DNA from: CAZMGV01 sp964621525 [NCBI: uncultured bacterium]
GTDB taxonomy: Bacteria > JAGRBM01
Direction of reading: 5' to 3'
Length of the DNA stretch: 64,000 bases
NCBI GenBank assembly: GCA_964621525.1
Contig: CAZUMS010000008.1
Coordinates: forward strand, 62,001-126,000
Below the pieces are notes generated by a model, which searched no databases, had not been told where the DNA came from, and saw nothing but the letters and a program-made list of their open reading frames with translations. The position numbers and the translations under genes were made by a program. This document shows, in pieces, positions 34,098 to 42,459 of this stretch. Numbering within the stretch: the stretch's first letter is position 1; each line of letters opens with the position of its first letter.

Positions 34098-35414
34098 TCA
34101 GTCCCCGGACTCATCGCCGTCTGCGGTTTTCCGGACGGGGACGGAGACGCGATCCAGGCCGAATATCTGCTGGACAGCAGCGACCGCCTGGCCGTCGCCG
34201 AGTTCGGACTCTTCTTTCTTGAGGAGAGTGATCGGCTCATGAAGGAACTTCTTCATCAGCGACTGGGTGAGGTAGTCGATCTTCTCGGAGAGTTCGGGGG
34301 AAAGGTCGGTGCGGTTTCCGATCACCCGGGCGATCTCGGCTCGCCGGATATCGTCATACTTGTTCTGAAGCTGACGGATTGTGGGGACGACCTTGAGGCT
34401 CTTCAGGAACAGGGGAAATTTTTCGACCTCTTCGGCGACAATGTGCTCGGCCTTTTCGGCCTCCGCATGCCGGTTCTGGAGATTGCGGGCGACAACCCGG
34501 TCCAGGTCGTCGATGTCGTAGAGGTAGCAGCCTTCGACCTCCCGGACGTCTGGGGCGATGTTCCGGGGCAGGGCGATGTCGATAAGGAATACCGGGCGGT
34601 AGCGGCGGGCCCTCGCAACTTCCTCGATCAGCTTCCGGTCGATCAGCACTTCCGGAGCGGCCGCCGACGCGATTACGACGTCGGATTTCACGAGGTGTTC
34701 CCGGAGATCTCCGAGCGTCGCCGCCTGTCCACGGAACTCCTCGGCAAGTTTGAGGGCGTTCGGCAATGACCGGTTCACTACCGTGATCGATCGCAGTCCG
34801 CCGGAAGAAAGCAGATGCCGGGCCGTGAGTTCGGCCATCTCGCCGGCACCGAGCAGCACAGCGCTCCGCTCACTGAGGTCGGCGAATATCTCTCGGGCGA
34901 GCTCGGCCGCGGCATAACCGATGGAGACGGCGTTCTCTCCGATGGCGGTTTCGGTGCGTACACGCTTCCCAACGCTGAATGCCTTGTGAAAGAGCTTGTT
35001 CAGGACGAGTCCGGTTGTGTTCACCTCAGCTGCGGCCTGATAGGCGTCCTTGAGTTGCCGGAGGATTTGCGGCTCGCCAACCACCATGGAATCGAGCGAA
35101 CTCGCCACCCGGAACAGATGCCGGACGGCGTCTGTCGAAAGGTAGGCGTAGCTGTGTTCCCGAAGGATCTCTTCCCGGACCGTGCACCGCCCGGCGATCT
35201 CCCGGTAAATGCTCTCGGCAGCCTGTCCTGCGGACGGCGAAACGCTGACGAATTCCGTCCGGTTGCAGGTGGAGATGACGACAAACTCCTGGATGTTGTG
35301 GAGGCCAAGGATATCTTTTGCGGTTGCCTGCGCCCGTTCCGGGGGAAATGCGAGCCGTTCGCGGAGTTCCACGTTCGCGGTCCGGTGATTGACGCCGACG
35401 AGCGCGATCTCCAC
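34098..35414 (-). CDS. hemA: Glutamyl-tRNA reductase
   Basis: HemA reduces glutamyl-tRNA to glutamate-1-semialdehyde, the first committed step of C5-pathway haem and cobamide synthesis. The 438-residue protein has the catalytic Cys50 in ISTCNRTEF, VNHRTANVELRERLAF at the start, FRVASSLDSMVVGEPQILRQLK, and the NADPH site VLLGAGEMAELTARHL near 187. The C-terminal dimerisation helices follow. It starts two bases after the end of the hemX-like gene, the classic hemX-hemA arrangement. Its product could feed the B12-dependent mutase encoded at 55.9 kb. Confidence 0.96.
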   Translation of the reverse strand: MEIALVGVNHRTANVELRERLAFPPERAQATAKDILGLHNIQEFVVISTCNRTEFVSVSPSAGQAAESIYREIAGRCTVREEILREHSYAYLSTDAVRHLFRVASSLDSMVVGEPQILRQLKDAYQAAAEVNTTGLVLNKLFHKAFSVGKRVRTETAIGENAVSIGYAAAELAREIFADLSERSAVLLGAGEMAELTARHLLSSGGLRSITVVNRSLPNALKLAEEFRGQAATLGDLREHLVKSDVVIASAAAPEVLIDRKLIEEVARARRYRPVFLIDIALPRNIAPDVREVEGCYLYDIDDLDRVVARNLQNRHAEAEKAEHIVAEEVEKFPLFLKSLKVVPTIRQLQNKYDDIRRAEIARVIGNRTDLSPELSEKIDYLTQSLMKKFLHEPITLLKKEESELGDGQAVAAVQQIFGLDRVSVPVRKTADGDESGD

Positions 35415-35416
35415 GG

Positions 35417-36286
35417 TCAGTGCCCTCCGCCGGTCTGTGCGGGTTCGTGGGGGGATGCGGTACCGTGAAACGACATCTGGCCACTATAGAGCCGGAGCAT
35501 CTTGGCGCTCAGAAATCCGGAGATGGCGATGGAGAAGCAGACGATGGATCCGATAGCCGCCCGCTTGGCCCCTATCGTCCCGGCAGAGCGGGCGACGATG
35601 AGGGCGCTGTAGAACATCCAGCTCAGCAGGAACACGACAATCATCGGATCGGAAAAGGCGATCTCCTGTCGGAGGGCAAACACCTTGATGATGCCCATGG
35701 CAAGCCCGGCCGAGAACAGGCCGTAACCCCAGTTGATCCCCAGCCGGTTGATCCGGTCCAGAGTATCCAGCGGCGGGAGCAGACGGCGGTTTACCGGCAG
35801 GCGGCGCTTCAGGCGCCGGTCCTCGATCGCATAAAGACCTGCCGCCGTCGCTGCAATGCTGAAAAGACCTGCACCCATGGCCGAAGCAACGACATGTATG
35901 GTCGTCCAGATGACGACGATGGCGTCTCTTTCCTCGACCATCACCCGGTCTCCGGCGGCGATCAGCCCGAGCGTGAGGTGAACGGCGGCCAGTGGCACGG
36001 CGATGGCTCCAAGCGTCCGGGTCTTAAAGCGGTTGTAAAAAACAAGGTAGAGCCCGACGGTGCAAAGCGACAGGAAGACGAACAGGTCGGCACTGGTTCC
36101 AAACAGCGGCACCCGGTCCACCACATGGGCGTAGGCAAAAGCGATGGTAACCGTCGCGCAGCCGCCAATGGTCGTCCACCGGGCGATCTTCTCCCAGGTG
36201 GCATTCGGCATCGTCAGCAACCAGATATGCGCGACGGCCGAAACCAGCAGGAAGTGATAGGCGATGATCAGCAGGGGCTTGAACAA
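35417..36286 (-). CDS. CcsA/HemX-like cytochrome c assembly membrane protein
   Basis: This 289-residue polytopic protein has about eight hydrophobic segments (LLIIAYHFLLVSAVAHIWLL; LFVFLSLCTVGLYLVFYN; VIWTTIHVVASAMGAGLFSIAATAAGLYAIEDRRLKRR). It shows the CcsA/HemX layout, including a conserved His in WTTIHVV. The tryptophan-rich WWD loop of true CcsA is reduced to LGINWGYGLFSAG, so the HemX branch is more likely. HemX-type proteins influence GluTR levels or handle haem. It directly precedes hemA. Confidence 0.82.
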   Translation of the reverse strand: MFKPLLIIAYHFLLVSAVAHIWLLTMPNATWEKIARWTTIGGCATVTIAFAYAHVVDRVPLFGTSADLFVFLSLCTVGLYLVFYNRFKTRTLGAIAVPLAAVHLTLGLIAAGDRVMVEERDAIVVIWTTIHVVASAMGAGLFSIAATAAGLYAIEDRRLKRRLPVNRRLLPPLDTLDRINRLGINWGYGLFSAGLAMGIIKVFALRQEIAFSDPMIVVFLLSWMFYSALIVARSAGTIGAKRAAIGSIVCFSIAISGFLSAKMLRLYSGQMSFHGTASPHEPAQTGGGH

Positions 36287-36459
36287 GATCGATTACCTGA
36301 TTCCCAAGCGTTTCACGGGCTTCGTAGTAACGTCCAGTATCCCCAAATTACCGGCTCGATCAATAACCCCGCTCTTACATTTCGGGGAAGGGCCTGATGA
36401 AACGAAGGGTTACGCAGATTCGGCAAGCTTCCACGGGCCGAGGATTCTGCCGGAATGGA

Positions 36460-36488
36460 TTTACGTTGAGGCCCAAATTGTATACAAT
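36460..36488 (+). promoter_or_regulatory. Promoter with embedded GntR/FCD-type operator
   Basis: TTTACG (36460-36465), 17 bases, then TACAAT (36483-36488) form a sigma-70-type promoter. The -10 lies inside the perfect 12-bp palindrome ATTGTATACAAT (36477-36488), and a further half-site TGTACAA follows at 36488-36494. The TTGTATACAA core is the type of site used by FadR/FCD GntR regulators. The gene starting 30 bases downstream is such a regulator, so negative autoregulation is likely. Confidence 0.65.
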
Positions 36489-36517
36489 GTACAAAGGGCC
36501 TTCGGAGATTCAGTAAC

Positions 36518-37234
36518 TTGGCGAAACCTCTATTGAAATTTGACAGCCATCTGACGCTTCGTGAGCGAATCGTTGAAACCATTCGAGATGCAATCATCCG
36601 GGGCAACCTGAAGCCCGGGGAACGGGTCGCCGAAAGCGAGGTCGCCCGCTCGCTCGGGATCAGCCGCACGCCGATCCGTGAAGCGTTTCGTCAGCTGGAA
36701 AGCGAAGGATTCCTGACAGTTATGCCCCGCAAAGGTGCGGTGGTCAGCTCCTTCAGCGAGAAAGATATCGAGGAATTCTATGAGGTGAAGGCGCTGCTTG
36801 AAGGCGAAGCCGCCCGCCTCGCCCAGCCCAAGATGGGACATCGCGAGACTCAGCGGCTCCGTGAATTGAACGAAATGATGCGACTCGCCGCCGAGCGGGG
36901 TGATGCCAAGACCGTCTTCCGGGCCCATAACGAGTTTCATGCGACTTTCGTGGACCTCTGTGGCAACGACAAGCTCCGGGAGCTGATCCACCAGCTCATG
37001 TCCCAGTTCGCCCGGTTTCGTTACCTGCTCTCGGTGAAGGGCGAGGTTCAGGATTCGTTGAACCAGCACGAACAGATCATCCTGGCGTTCGAGTCAGGTG
37101 ACGCCGACCGGGTGGCGAAGCTTGTCCGGGAAAATGCCCGGACCGGTGCCCACAACATCCGGGAGAAAATCCTGCGGGCAACGGGCGGCGGAATCGCCTC
37201 CGGTCCCATGGCCGAATCACACCCAACTCCTTGA
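36518..37234 (+). CDS. GntR-family transcriptional regulator (FadR/FCD type)
   Basis: This starts at TTG 36518 with GGAG ten bases upstream and encodes 238 residues. The N-terminal winged helix carries LRERIVETIRDAIIRGNLKPGERVAESEVARSLGISRTPIREAFRQLESEGFL. The C-terminal FCD ligand domain includes EFYEVKALLEGEAARLA, a His/Asp set around FRAHNEFHATFVDLCGN, and LNQHEQIILAFESGDAD, which suggests a metal-bound carboxylate effector. A palindromic site overlaps its own promoter. The genes downstream are housekeeping, so its wider regulon cannot be read here. Confidence 0.9.
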   Translation: MAKPLLKFDSHLTLRERIVETIRDAIIRGNLKPGERVAESEVARSLGISRTPIREAFRQLESEGFLTVMPRKGAVVSSFSEKDIEEFYEVKALLEGEAARLAQPKMGHRETQRLRELNEMMRLAAERGDAKTVFRAHNEFHATFVDLCGNDKLRELIHQLMSQFARFRYLLSVKGEVQDSLNQHEQIILAFESGDADRVAKLVRENARTGAHNIREKILRATGGGIASGPMAESHPTP

Positions 37235-37304
37235 AATTTCCGGGAAACTGGACCAAAAATCAGCCGTCCCGAGGTCCCATTAATTTCCGGTCTGGTTGGT
37301 TGCT

Positions 37305-37910
37305 ATGACGGTCCTCGACTCGAGAGTTCTGGTTCTGAACCGGCTCTATCAGCCGATCAATGTCATTTCGCTCCGCCGCGCCATCGTCATGTTCTATCAG
37401 GGTCTTGCCCGGGCGGTGACACCGGAGTTCGAGACTTTCGATTTCGATTCGTGGTCACAACTCTCGGCAGCCGTGGAAGAGGGTGAGCGTATCGGACTGG
37501 TCGACGGCGAAGGAATCCGCGTTCCGCGGGTGATTCTCGTCCGGCGGTGCGACTGGGTTCCCCAGCGCCATGTCAAGTTCAACCGGGCATCAATCTTCGC
37601 GCGCGACCGGAACCGTTGCCAGTACTGCGCCAAGACGCTCCCGCGCTCGGAACTCAATCTGGACCATGTGGTGCCGCGGTCGCAGGGCGGCCGCACCACC
37701 TGGGAGAACGTCGTCTGCTCTTGCATCCAGTGCAACCGGGTGAAGGGCGGCAATACGCCGGAACAGGCGCGGATGCGGCTGATCCGGGTTCCGTTCAAGC
37801 CGGCGTGGTCGCCGATCGCCAGCGTGCCGGTCTCCATGGGTATTCACCGCGACTGGGCGCCGTTCCTGGTTTCCACCGCCTACTGGAACGTCGAACTCGA
37901 CGAGGACTGA
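37305..37910 (+). CDS. HNH endonuclease-domain protein
   Basis: I chose ATG 37305 (201 aa); TTG 37296 is an alternative. The N-terminus (VLDSRVLVLNRLYQPINVISLRRAIVMFYQGLARAV) matches a widespread family of HNH proteins of unknown role. The nuclease part has zinc-type CxxC pairs (CQYCAKTL and CSCIQCNR) flanking the HNH core LDHVVPRSQGG..TWENVV. It starts 70 bases after the GntR gene and is followed 13 bases later by a MinD-like gene. That suggests a nucleoid or cell-division-linked DNA function rather than a mobile element. Confidence 0.85.
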   Translation: MTVLDSRVLVLNRLYQPINVISLRRAIVMFYQGLARAVTPEFETFDFDSWSQLSAAVEEGERIGLVDGEGIRVPRVILVRRCDWVPQRHVKFNRASIFARDRNRCQYCAKTLPRSELNLDHVVPRSQGGRTTWENVVCSCIQCNRVKGGNTPEQARMRLIRVPFKPAWSPIASVPVSMGIHRDWAPFLVSTAYWNVELDED

Positions 37911-37923
37911 AAGGGAAACCCGC

Positions 37924-38850
37924 GTGTCCCAGACAGGGCCTCATGTGTTCGCCATTGCCGGTGGCAAGGGCGGGATCGGCAAGAGTTTCGTCTCGGTCCA
38001 CCTGTCTGTGGCTCTGGCCCGCCGGGGGCTGAAAACCCTGCTGGTCGACTGCGACCTCGGCGGTTCGAACCTCCATACCTGTCTGGGGATCGATCCTCCG
38101 GCTGACTCTTTTCTGGATCTGCTGGATGCGGAGAGCGGCAAGACGGCTGGGCAGGTATCGATTCCGACGAGCGAACCGAATCTGCGGTTCGTGAGCGGGG
38201 CGAATGATCCCCTTCATGTACCGATTATCAAGCCCGGACAGCGCCGCAGGGCCATCGACCAGCTCAGGGAGATCGCCGGGGACATTCTCATCCTCGACAT
38301 CGGAGCGGGGACCACCGGAGACCGTGTGGATTTCTTCCTGCTGGCTAATACCGGCATTACGCTCACGACTCCTGAGCCGACCGCTATCGAGAATGCCTAC
38401 CGGTTCCTGAAGGCGGTTTTCTACCGGAAACTGGCCCAGACGCCCTTGAACGACCGGGCCAAGCAGTTCCTGTCGAACCTGCTCTACCGGACCGGGGCGA
38501 ACCGGCTGCCAACGCCGGTCCAGCTCCTCCAGACTCTCATGGAGTACGACCCGGACGGGGGCCGGATCCTGTCCGACGGTCTCGCATCGCTGGATATCGG
38601 GCTCGTCGTAAACCAGATCCGTATCGATGCCGACCGCAGTCTTGCCGCCGCCATGTGCAGCGCCAGCCGCCGGTATTTCGGCCTGACGGTTCACAATATG
38701 GGACAAATCCGGTATGATGACTTTGTCTGGCAAAGTCTGAGGCGCAGGACCCCGTTGTATGGTTTCCGTCCGGAAGCCCCCGCAGTGGCGGACATCGAGG
38801 GAGTGGCCTCCAAACTGGTGGAACGGTTGACGAAGGCGTCGGCTGCCTGA
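37924..38850 (+). CDS. MinD/FlhG-like P-loop ATPase
   Basis: The 308-residue protein starts at GTG 37924. It has the deviant Walker A GGKGGIGKSF near residue 14, the Walker A' LVDCDLGGSNLH and Walker B ILDIGAGTTGDRVDFF, then the switch TTPEPTAIENAYRFLKA, which is diagnostic of FlhG/MinD relatives. No C-terminal amphipathic MinD helix is obvious. Members of this subgroup in deltaproteobacteria pair with a RodZ-like HTH protein, as here. It is likely a spatial regulator of cell polarity or division. The next gene starts 8 bases later. Confidence 0.87.
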   Translation: MSQTGPHVFAIAGGKGGIGKSFVSVHLSVALARRGLKTLLVDCDLGGSNLHTCLGIDPPADSFLDLLDAESGKTAGQVSIPTSEPNLRFVSGANDPLHVPIIKPGQRRRAIDQLREIAGDILILDIGAGTTGDRVDFFLLANTGITLTTPEPTAIENAYRFLKAVFYRKLAQTPLNDRAKQFLSNLLYRTGANRLPTPVQLLQTLMEYDPDGGRILSDGLASLDIGLVVNQIRIDADRSLAAAMCSASRRYFGLTVHNMGQIRYDDFVWQSLRRRTPLYGFRPEAPAVADIEGVASKLVERLTKASAA

Positions 38851-38858
38851 GGTGGGGC

Positions 38859-39794
38859 GTGGCTGAGAACCGGCTTCCAAATCTGTACGAAGCGCTTGAA
38901 CTGACTCCCGTCGCGGGCCGGAGTGAGATCATCGATGCGCTTCAGAAGCTCCGTGCCATTTACGGCTCGGAGTCGGATGCCTCGTACACCCTGTTCAGCG
39001 CCGAAGACCGTCAGCGGATTCTGTCCGAACTGGATCTCGCTGAGTATTACCTTCTGGATACCGATCGCCGGACCCAGTATGACCGGGAGATTCTGGGTAT
39101 TGGCGGAACCCGCCATGAACTGCCTCCGCCGCCTTTGGTCCAGCAGCTTTCGCTCCCGGCTGTTCCGCTTCAGGCGATAGTAGCGCCCGTAACTGCAGCT
39201 GCCCTTACACCGGTTGAGATGGTCAAGCCCAAACAGCCTATCGGTTTTCGTCCGCCTACGGAGACCGCCGTGGCACCGATGCAAGCGGTCCCGATGTCGG
39301 CAGAGCAGGTAGTTTCAGCTCCAGTTGCCATGGCGGCTCCCAGTTTCCCTCCTCCGGCAGCACCTGTTGCTCCGGTCGTTGCACCTGCTCCCGCTGTTCC
39401 GAAATCTGTGCCCGCAGTTCCGGCCACGAAATTGCCGGGGATGGCTCCGGTGGCAACCCGCGCGCCGGTAAATCCGCCCGTTCCGGTTATCCCGGCGGAC
39501 CGTCCCCGCCCCGATCCGGCAGGGTATTTCGCCGACATTAACGACTATACGGGCAAGAATCTCCGCCGGTACAGGGAAGCTTCAGGCATTTCCCTGCGGG
39601 ATATCTCGGCCATCACCCGGATTCCGCCCCAACACCTGGAAAATATTGAATCGGATGATTTCGGATTGTTACCCGCGCCTGTTTATCTCAAAGGATTTCT
39701 GAAGAGTTATTGTAAGGTTTTGAACCTGAATCCGCAGGCCATTGACGGCTATATGAACCACGTTCGCATTTTCACCGATTTACATAAGAAGTAG
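38859..39794 (+). CDS. J-domain-like / RodZ-type HTH protein
   Basis: GTG 38859 is preceded by GAGG and encodes 311 residues. Residues 5-75 resemble a J-domain (LYEALELTP.. ILSELDLAEYYLLDTDRRTQYDREILG), but the HPD tripeptide is absent, so DnaK stimulation is unlikely. A Pro/Ala/Val linker follows at about 85-215. The C-terminus is a RodZ/Xre-type helix-turn-helix (KNLRRYREASGISLRDISAITRIPPQHLENIE.. LPAPVYLKGFLKSYCKVLNLNP). RodZ's transmembrane span is missing, so the protein should be cytosolic. It is coupled to the MinD-like gene. Confidence 0.8.
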   Translation: MAENRLPNLYEALELTPVAGRSEIIDALQKLRAIYGSESDASYTLFSAEDRQRILSELDLAEYYLLDTDRRTQYDREILGIGGTRHELPPPPLVQQLSLPAVPLQAIVAPVTAAALTPVEMVKPKQPIGFRPPTETAVAPMQAVPMSAEQVVSAPVAMAAPSFPPPAAPVAPVVAPAPAVPKSVPAVPATKLPGMAPVATRAPVNPPVPVIPADRPRPDPAGYFADINDYTGKNLRRYREASGISLRDISAITRIPPQHLENIESDDFGLLPAPVYLKGFLKSYCKVLNLNPQAIDGYMNHVRIFTDLHKK

Positions 39795-39844
39795 CGCAGG
39801 CAGTTATTGAAGCTCGATTGTTTTAAAGTCAGCATCACTCAGAG

Positions 39845-39873
39845 TTGACTAAAATCCCAAAGTTTCGTAATAC
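39845..39873 (+). promoter_or_regulatory. Candidate promoter upstream of the small protein/rluD operon
   Basis: TTGACT (39845-39850) and TAATAC (39868-39873) are 17 bases apart in an unusually AT-rich stretch, about 55 bases before the next start codon. The -35 is good and the -10 modest. Confidence 0.4.
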
Positions 39874-39926
39874 TATCAATAGTTTAGCGCCTTCCGCTCC
39901 CACGGAAAGTCAGGTAAGCAACCACT

Positions 39927-40187
39927 GTGGCACTGATAACTGATCCGCAAGCCGCCCGGCGTCTGGCTCGAGCTATTGTCTCGGACGTGGAGCTTTATAA
40001 CGGCGAAAAGATCAAGAACGGCATCGAACAGGATAATCTGTTTGATGCGATCAAAGACGAACTGGAAGAGGGCCGCGCCCTGTTCAACGAGCGCGTGGAT
40101 CCTTCGCAGCAGCCATATCAGTTCGATCTCGCCGTTGTGGATGTCCTCCTCAAGCACAGCGTCAAATACAAATCGAAGATCTGGTAA
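39927..40187 (+). CDS. Small conserved protein of unknown function
   Basis: This 86-residue protein starts at GTG 39927. The sequence (ARRLARAIVSDVELYNGEKIKNGIEQDNLFDAIKDELEEGRALFNERV) is helical and acidic. The pattern of SD-x-x-LYN-x-x-K followed by a DELEEGR segment recurs in short proteins, or C-terminal tails, of deltaproteobacteria. No catalytic motif or signal peptide is visible. It sits directly before rluD on the same strand, so the two are probably co-transcribed. The function is unknown. Confidence 0.7.
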   Translation: MALITDPQAARRLARAIVSDVELYNGEKIKNGIEQDNLFDAIKDELEEGRALFNERVDPSQQPYQFDLAVVDVLLKHSVKYKSKIW

Positions 40188-40262
40188 CGCGCATTGCAGG
40201 TGCAGTTGCCGGCAGAGACCGCCCGGTACGAACCGCCGGGTGAAAGGCCGTTGGGCCCAGTC

Positions 40263-41225
40263 ATGGAATCTCGCAGCACACAGTGGACCGTCGAAACCGG
40301 CCGTGAGCCGGTCAGGCTCGACCGGTTTCTGGCCGACCAGTCGGCAGCCAGTTCGCGTGAACGGGCGAGAAAGCTGATCGAAGACGGCCTGGTTGAGATC
40401 GACGGCGAACCAGAAAGTAAGCCCTCGCGTCTCCTCGAGGGTGGAGAGCGGATCAGTGTCCGTGTGCCAGACACCGGTGTCCCGGAAATCAGTCCGAAAC
40501 TCCGCCCGGTGCGCGCAACGCTCGAAATCGTCCATGAAGATGACAGCCTTATCGTGATCAACAAGCCCCGCGGAGTTGTCGTGCATCCGGGTGCTGGAAC
40601 GCGCTCTCCCACCCTGGTTGAACAGGTGCTCGGCCATACGAAGCTTTCGCCCATCGGAGCCCCGCTCCGGCCCGGTGTCGTCCACAGGATCGACAAGGAC
40701 ACGTCTGGCCTACTGGTCCTCGCCAAGACCGAAAAGGCCCATCAGGCGCTGGCGACCCTGTTCGAGAAGCACGATATAACCCGGATTTATGACGGCCTTG
40801 TCTGGGGAACGGTCGCCGCTCCCAGTGGAAAGATTGAAAGCAGTCTTGGCCGCCACCCCTCGAACCGCGTCCGGTTCGCTTCAGTGAAAAGAGGCGGGCG
40901 GAGGGCCGTGACGCTCTGGAAACGCGTGGCTGTACGGGGCCCATTAAGCCATCTCCGGTTCAAGCTCGAAACCGGGCGGACCCACCAGATCCGGGTCCAT
41001 GCTGCCGAAATGGGCCACCCGCTCGTCGGAGACCCCCTCTACGGACGTCGTCGGCCGCCACGGGACTTGCCTGCCGGGTTACAATCGGCCCTGAGCCGGT
41101 TGCGGGGCCAGGCACTGCACGCGGGAATATTGGGATTCGTGCATCCGGTGACACGCCAGAAACTTCATCTGGCTGCACCGCTGCCGGTGGATATGATGGA
41201 GGTACTGAAAAGTGCCGGAAGCTGA
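40263..41225 (+). CDS. rluD: 23S rRNA pseudouridine synthase, RluD-type
   Basis: I chose ATG 40263 (320 aa); TTG 40194 is a longer alternative with an unlikely N-terminus. An S4 RNA-binding domain at about 20-80 (VRLDRFLADQSAASSRERARKLIEDGLVEIDG) precedes the RluA-family catalytic domain. Visible motifs are IVINKPRGVVVHPG, the catalytic Asp144 in VHRIDKDTSGLLVLAK, and KLETGRTHQIRVHAAEMGHPLVGDPLYG. Enzymes of this subgroup convert uridines in helix 69 of 23S rRNA. The next gene, pgeF, overlaps its end by 14 bases, a conserved pairing. Confidence 0.93.
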   Translation: MESRSTQWTVETGREPVRLDRFLADQSAASSRERARKLIEDGLVEIDGEPESKPSRLLEGGERISVRVPDTGVPEISPKLRPVRATLEIVHEDDSLIVINKPRGVVVHPGAGTRSPTLVEQVLGHTKLSPIGAPLRPGVVHRIDKDTSGLLVLAKTEKAHQALATLFEKHDITRIYDGLVWGTVAAPSGKIESSLGRHPSNRVRFASVKRGGRRAVTLWKRVAVRGPLSHLRFKLETGRTHQIRVHAAEMGHPLVGDPLYGRRRPPRDLPAGLQSALSRLRGQALHAGILGFVHPVTRQKLHLAAPLPVDMMEVLKSAGS

Positions 41226-42036
41226 ACTCTCCAAGGTCGGATCGTTCAAGGTCGTGACCTCACCCATGCTCGCAACCGAAAGCGGTATCGTCCACGGATT
41301 CGGGACGAAGAAACAGGGCGGAAGCAGGAGCAGGACGGCCGCCAGTTTTTCCAATCCGTTTACCGCCAGCGGGGCATTCGATACCAAGTCTCCCGTTGCC
41401 GAATTGACGAAAGACGCCGGTTTTGCGGCTAAAAATGTCCTGTTTCCCAAACAGGTTCATGGCAACCGGGTTCTCGTTTTCGATCAAATGCCGGCGGACC
41501 CGGATGAAGTGCGCCGGACCGAAGCGGACGCCATTATCAGTACCGTGCCGGGACTCATGATCGGCGTAATGACGGCCGACTGTTTGCCGATCCTGTTTTA
41601 CGACCCTCATCGTCAGGTTGTGGCGGCGGTTCATGCCGGCTGGCGTGGAACGCTGAATATGATTGCCCGCCGGACCATGGAGATTCTCATCAAAGATTTC
41701 CGGTGCGAACCTGGAAGCCTTCTGGTGGCACTGGGACCATCGATTTCAGGCCAGTCGTTCGAGATCGATGAACCATTGCTGAACCAGTTCCGGCAGGCAT
41801 TCGAATACTGGAGCCGCTATGCGCGCCCCCAGCGTCAGGCCAAGTGGCTCATGGATTTCCGGATGATTAACGCCCACATGCTGGCGTTGATGGGCCTTGA
41901 GGAAAAGAATTTCTGGGTATCGGGACAGTGTACCTATCTGGAAAAGGACCTGTTCTGGAGTTATCGCCGGGATGGGGAACAGGCGGGCCGGATGTTCAAT
42001 TTTATCGGCCTCAAGCCCGTCCGGCACCGCTCTTGA
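41212..42036 (+). CDS. pgeF: Peptidoglycan editing factor/purine nucleoside phosphorylase-like (laccase-domain) protein
   Basis: This starts at GTG 41212 inside the end of rluD and encodes 274 residues. The copper-oxidoreductase/YfiH fold is marked by FPKQVHGNRV, MTADCLPILFYD (catalytic Cys) and VAAVHAGWRGT (catalytic His), with a later ALGPSISGQSFEI strand. Family members remove wrongly incorporated residues from peptidoglycan precursors or act as adenosine/purine phosphorylases. The rluD-pgeF pair supports orthology with YfiH. Confidence 0.92.
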   Translation: MPEAELSKVGSFKVVTSPMLATESGIVHGFGTKKQGGSRSRTAASFSNPFTASGAFDTKSPVAELTKDAGFAAKNVLFPKQVHGNRVLVFDQMPADPDEVRRTEADAIISTVPGLMIGVMTADCLPILFYDPHRQVVAAVHAGWRGTLNMIARRTMEILIKDFRCEPGSLLVALGPSISGQSFEIDEPLLNQFRQAFEYWSRYARPQRQAKWLMDFRMINAHMLALMGLEEKNFWVSGQCTYLEKDLFWSYRRDGEQAGRMFNFIGLKPVRHRS

Positions 42037-42459
42037 CACAGCCCGGAGATAGCTTTAATAAAGGGGGCATCGGGAGCCTGAAGGGTTTTTAATCCTGTTC
42101 CGTGGCTCCCGTCCTGCCTGCTCGAAAGCCCTAAAGCAGACAACGAAGCGGTTCTGGCGGGAGCTGTCTGTCGTTGATCGCCGGTCCGGCCTGATGCCGA
42201 AACAGAAACGGACACGGAAGTTCTGAAGCCGTCTAAGGGGACGGGAAAGTCGCAAAACAGTCGGCAGACACCACAATTTCATTTTCCCAGGGGCCCGTAT
42301 TCCGGGCTGCACACCCTGCGGACGGCAACCCGGGCCCGGCAGCGGCCCGCCACACCACCAAATCCCAAGATCTAAACCAGTTTAATCCAGAAGTATCAGG
42401 TCCCGTACGGGACGCTTGAGGGACAACCAGAGCACCGGGAGTCGGAAGACAGGAGAGCC
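42037..42459 (+). promoter_or_regulatory. Long untranslated leader region of rho with palindromes
   Basis: This 423-bp gap has no supportable gene. It holds GGGAGCC (42072-42078) paired with GGCTCCC (42104-42110), a possible pgeF transcript end without a U-run. Several GC-rich dyads lie around 42290-42350. A perfect 14-bp palindrome GTCCCGTACGGGAC sits at 42400-42413, 47 bases before the rho ATG. Long rho leaders are commonly used for Rho autoregulation by premature termination, so that is the likeliest role. Confidence 0.5.

Noticed and set aside
37305-37910. HNH gene as a homing endonuclease or mobile-element part
   Set aside because: It lies in a compact operon with MinD-like and HTH genes, with normal composition and no flanking repeats or intron.
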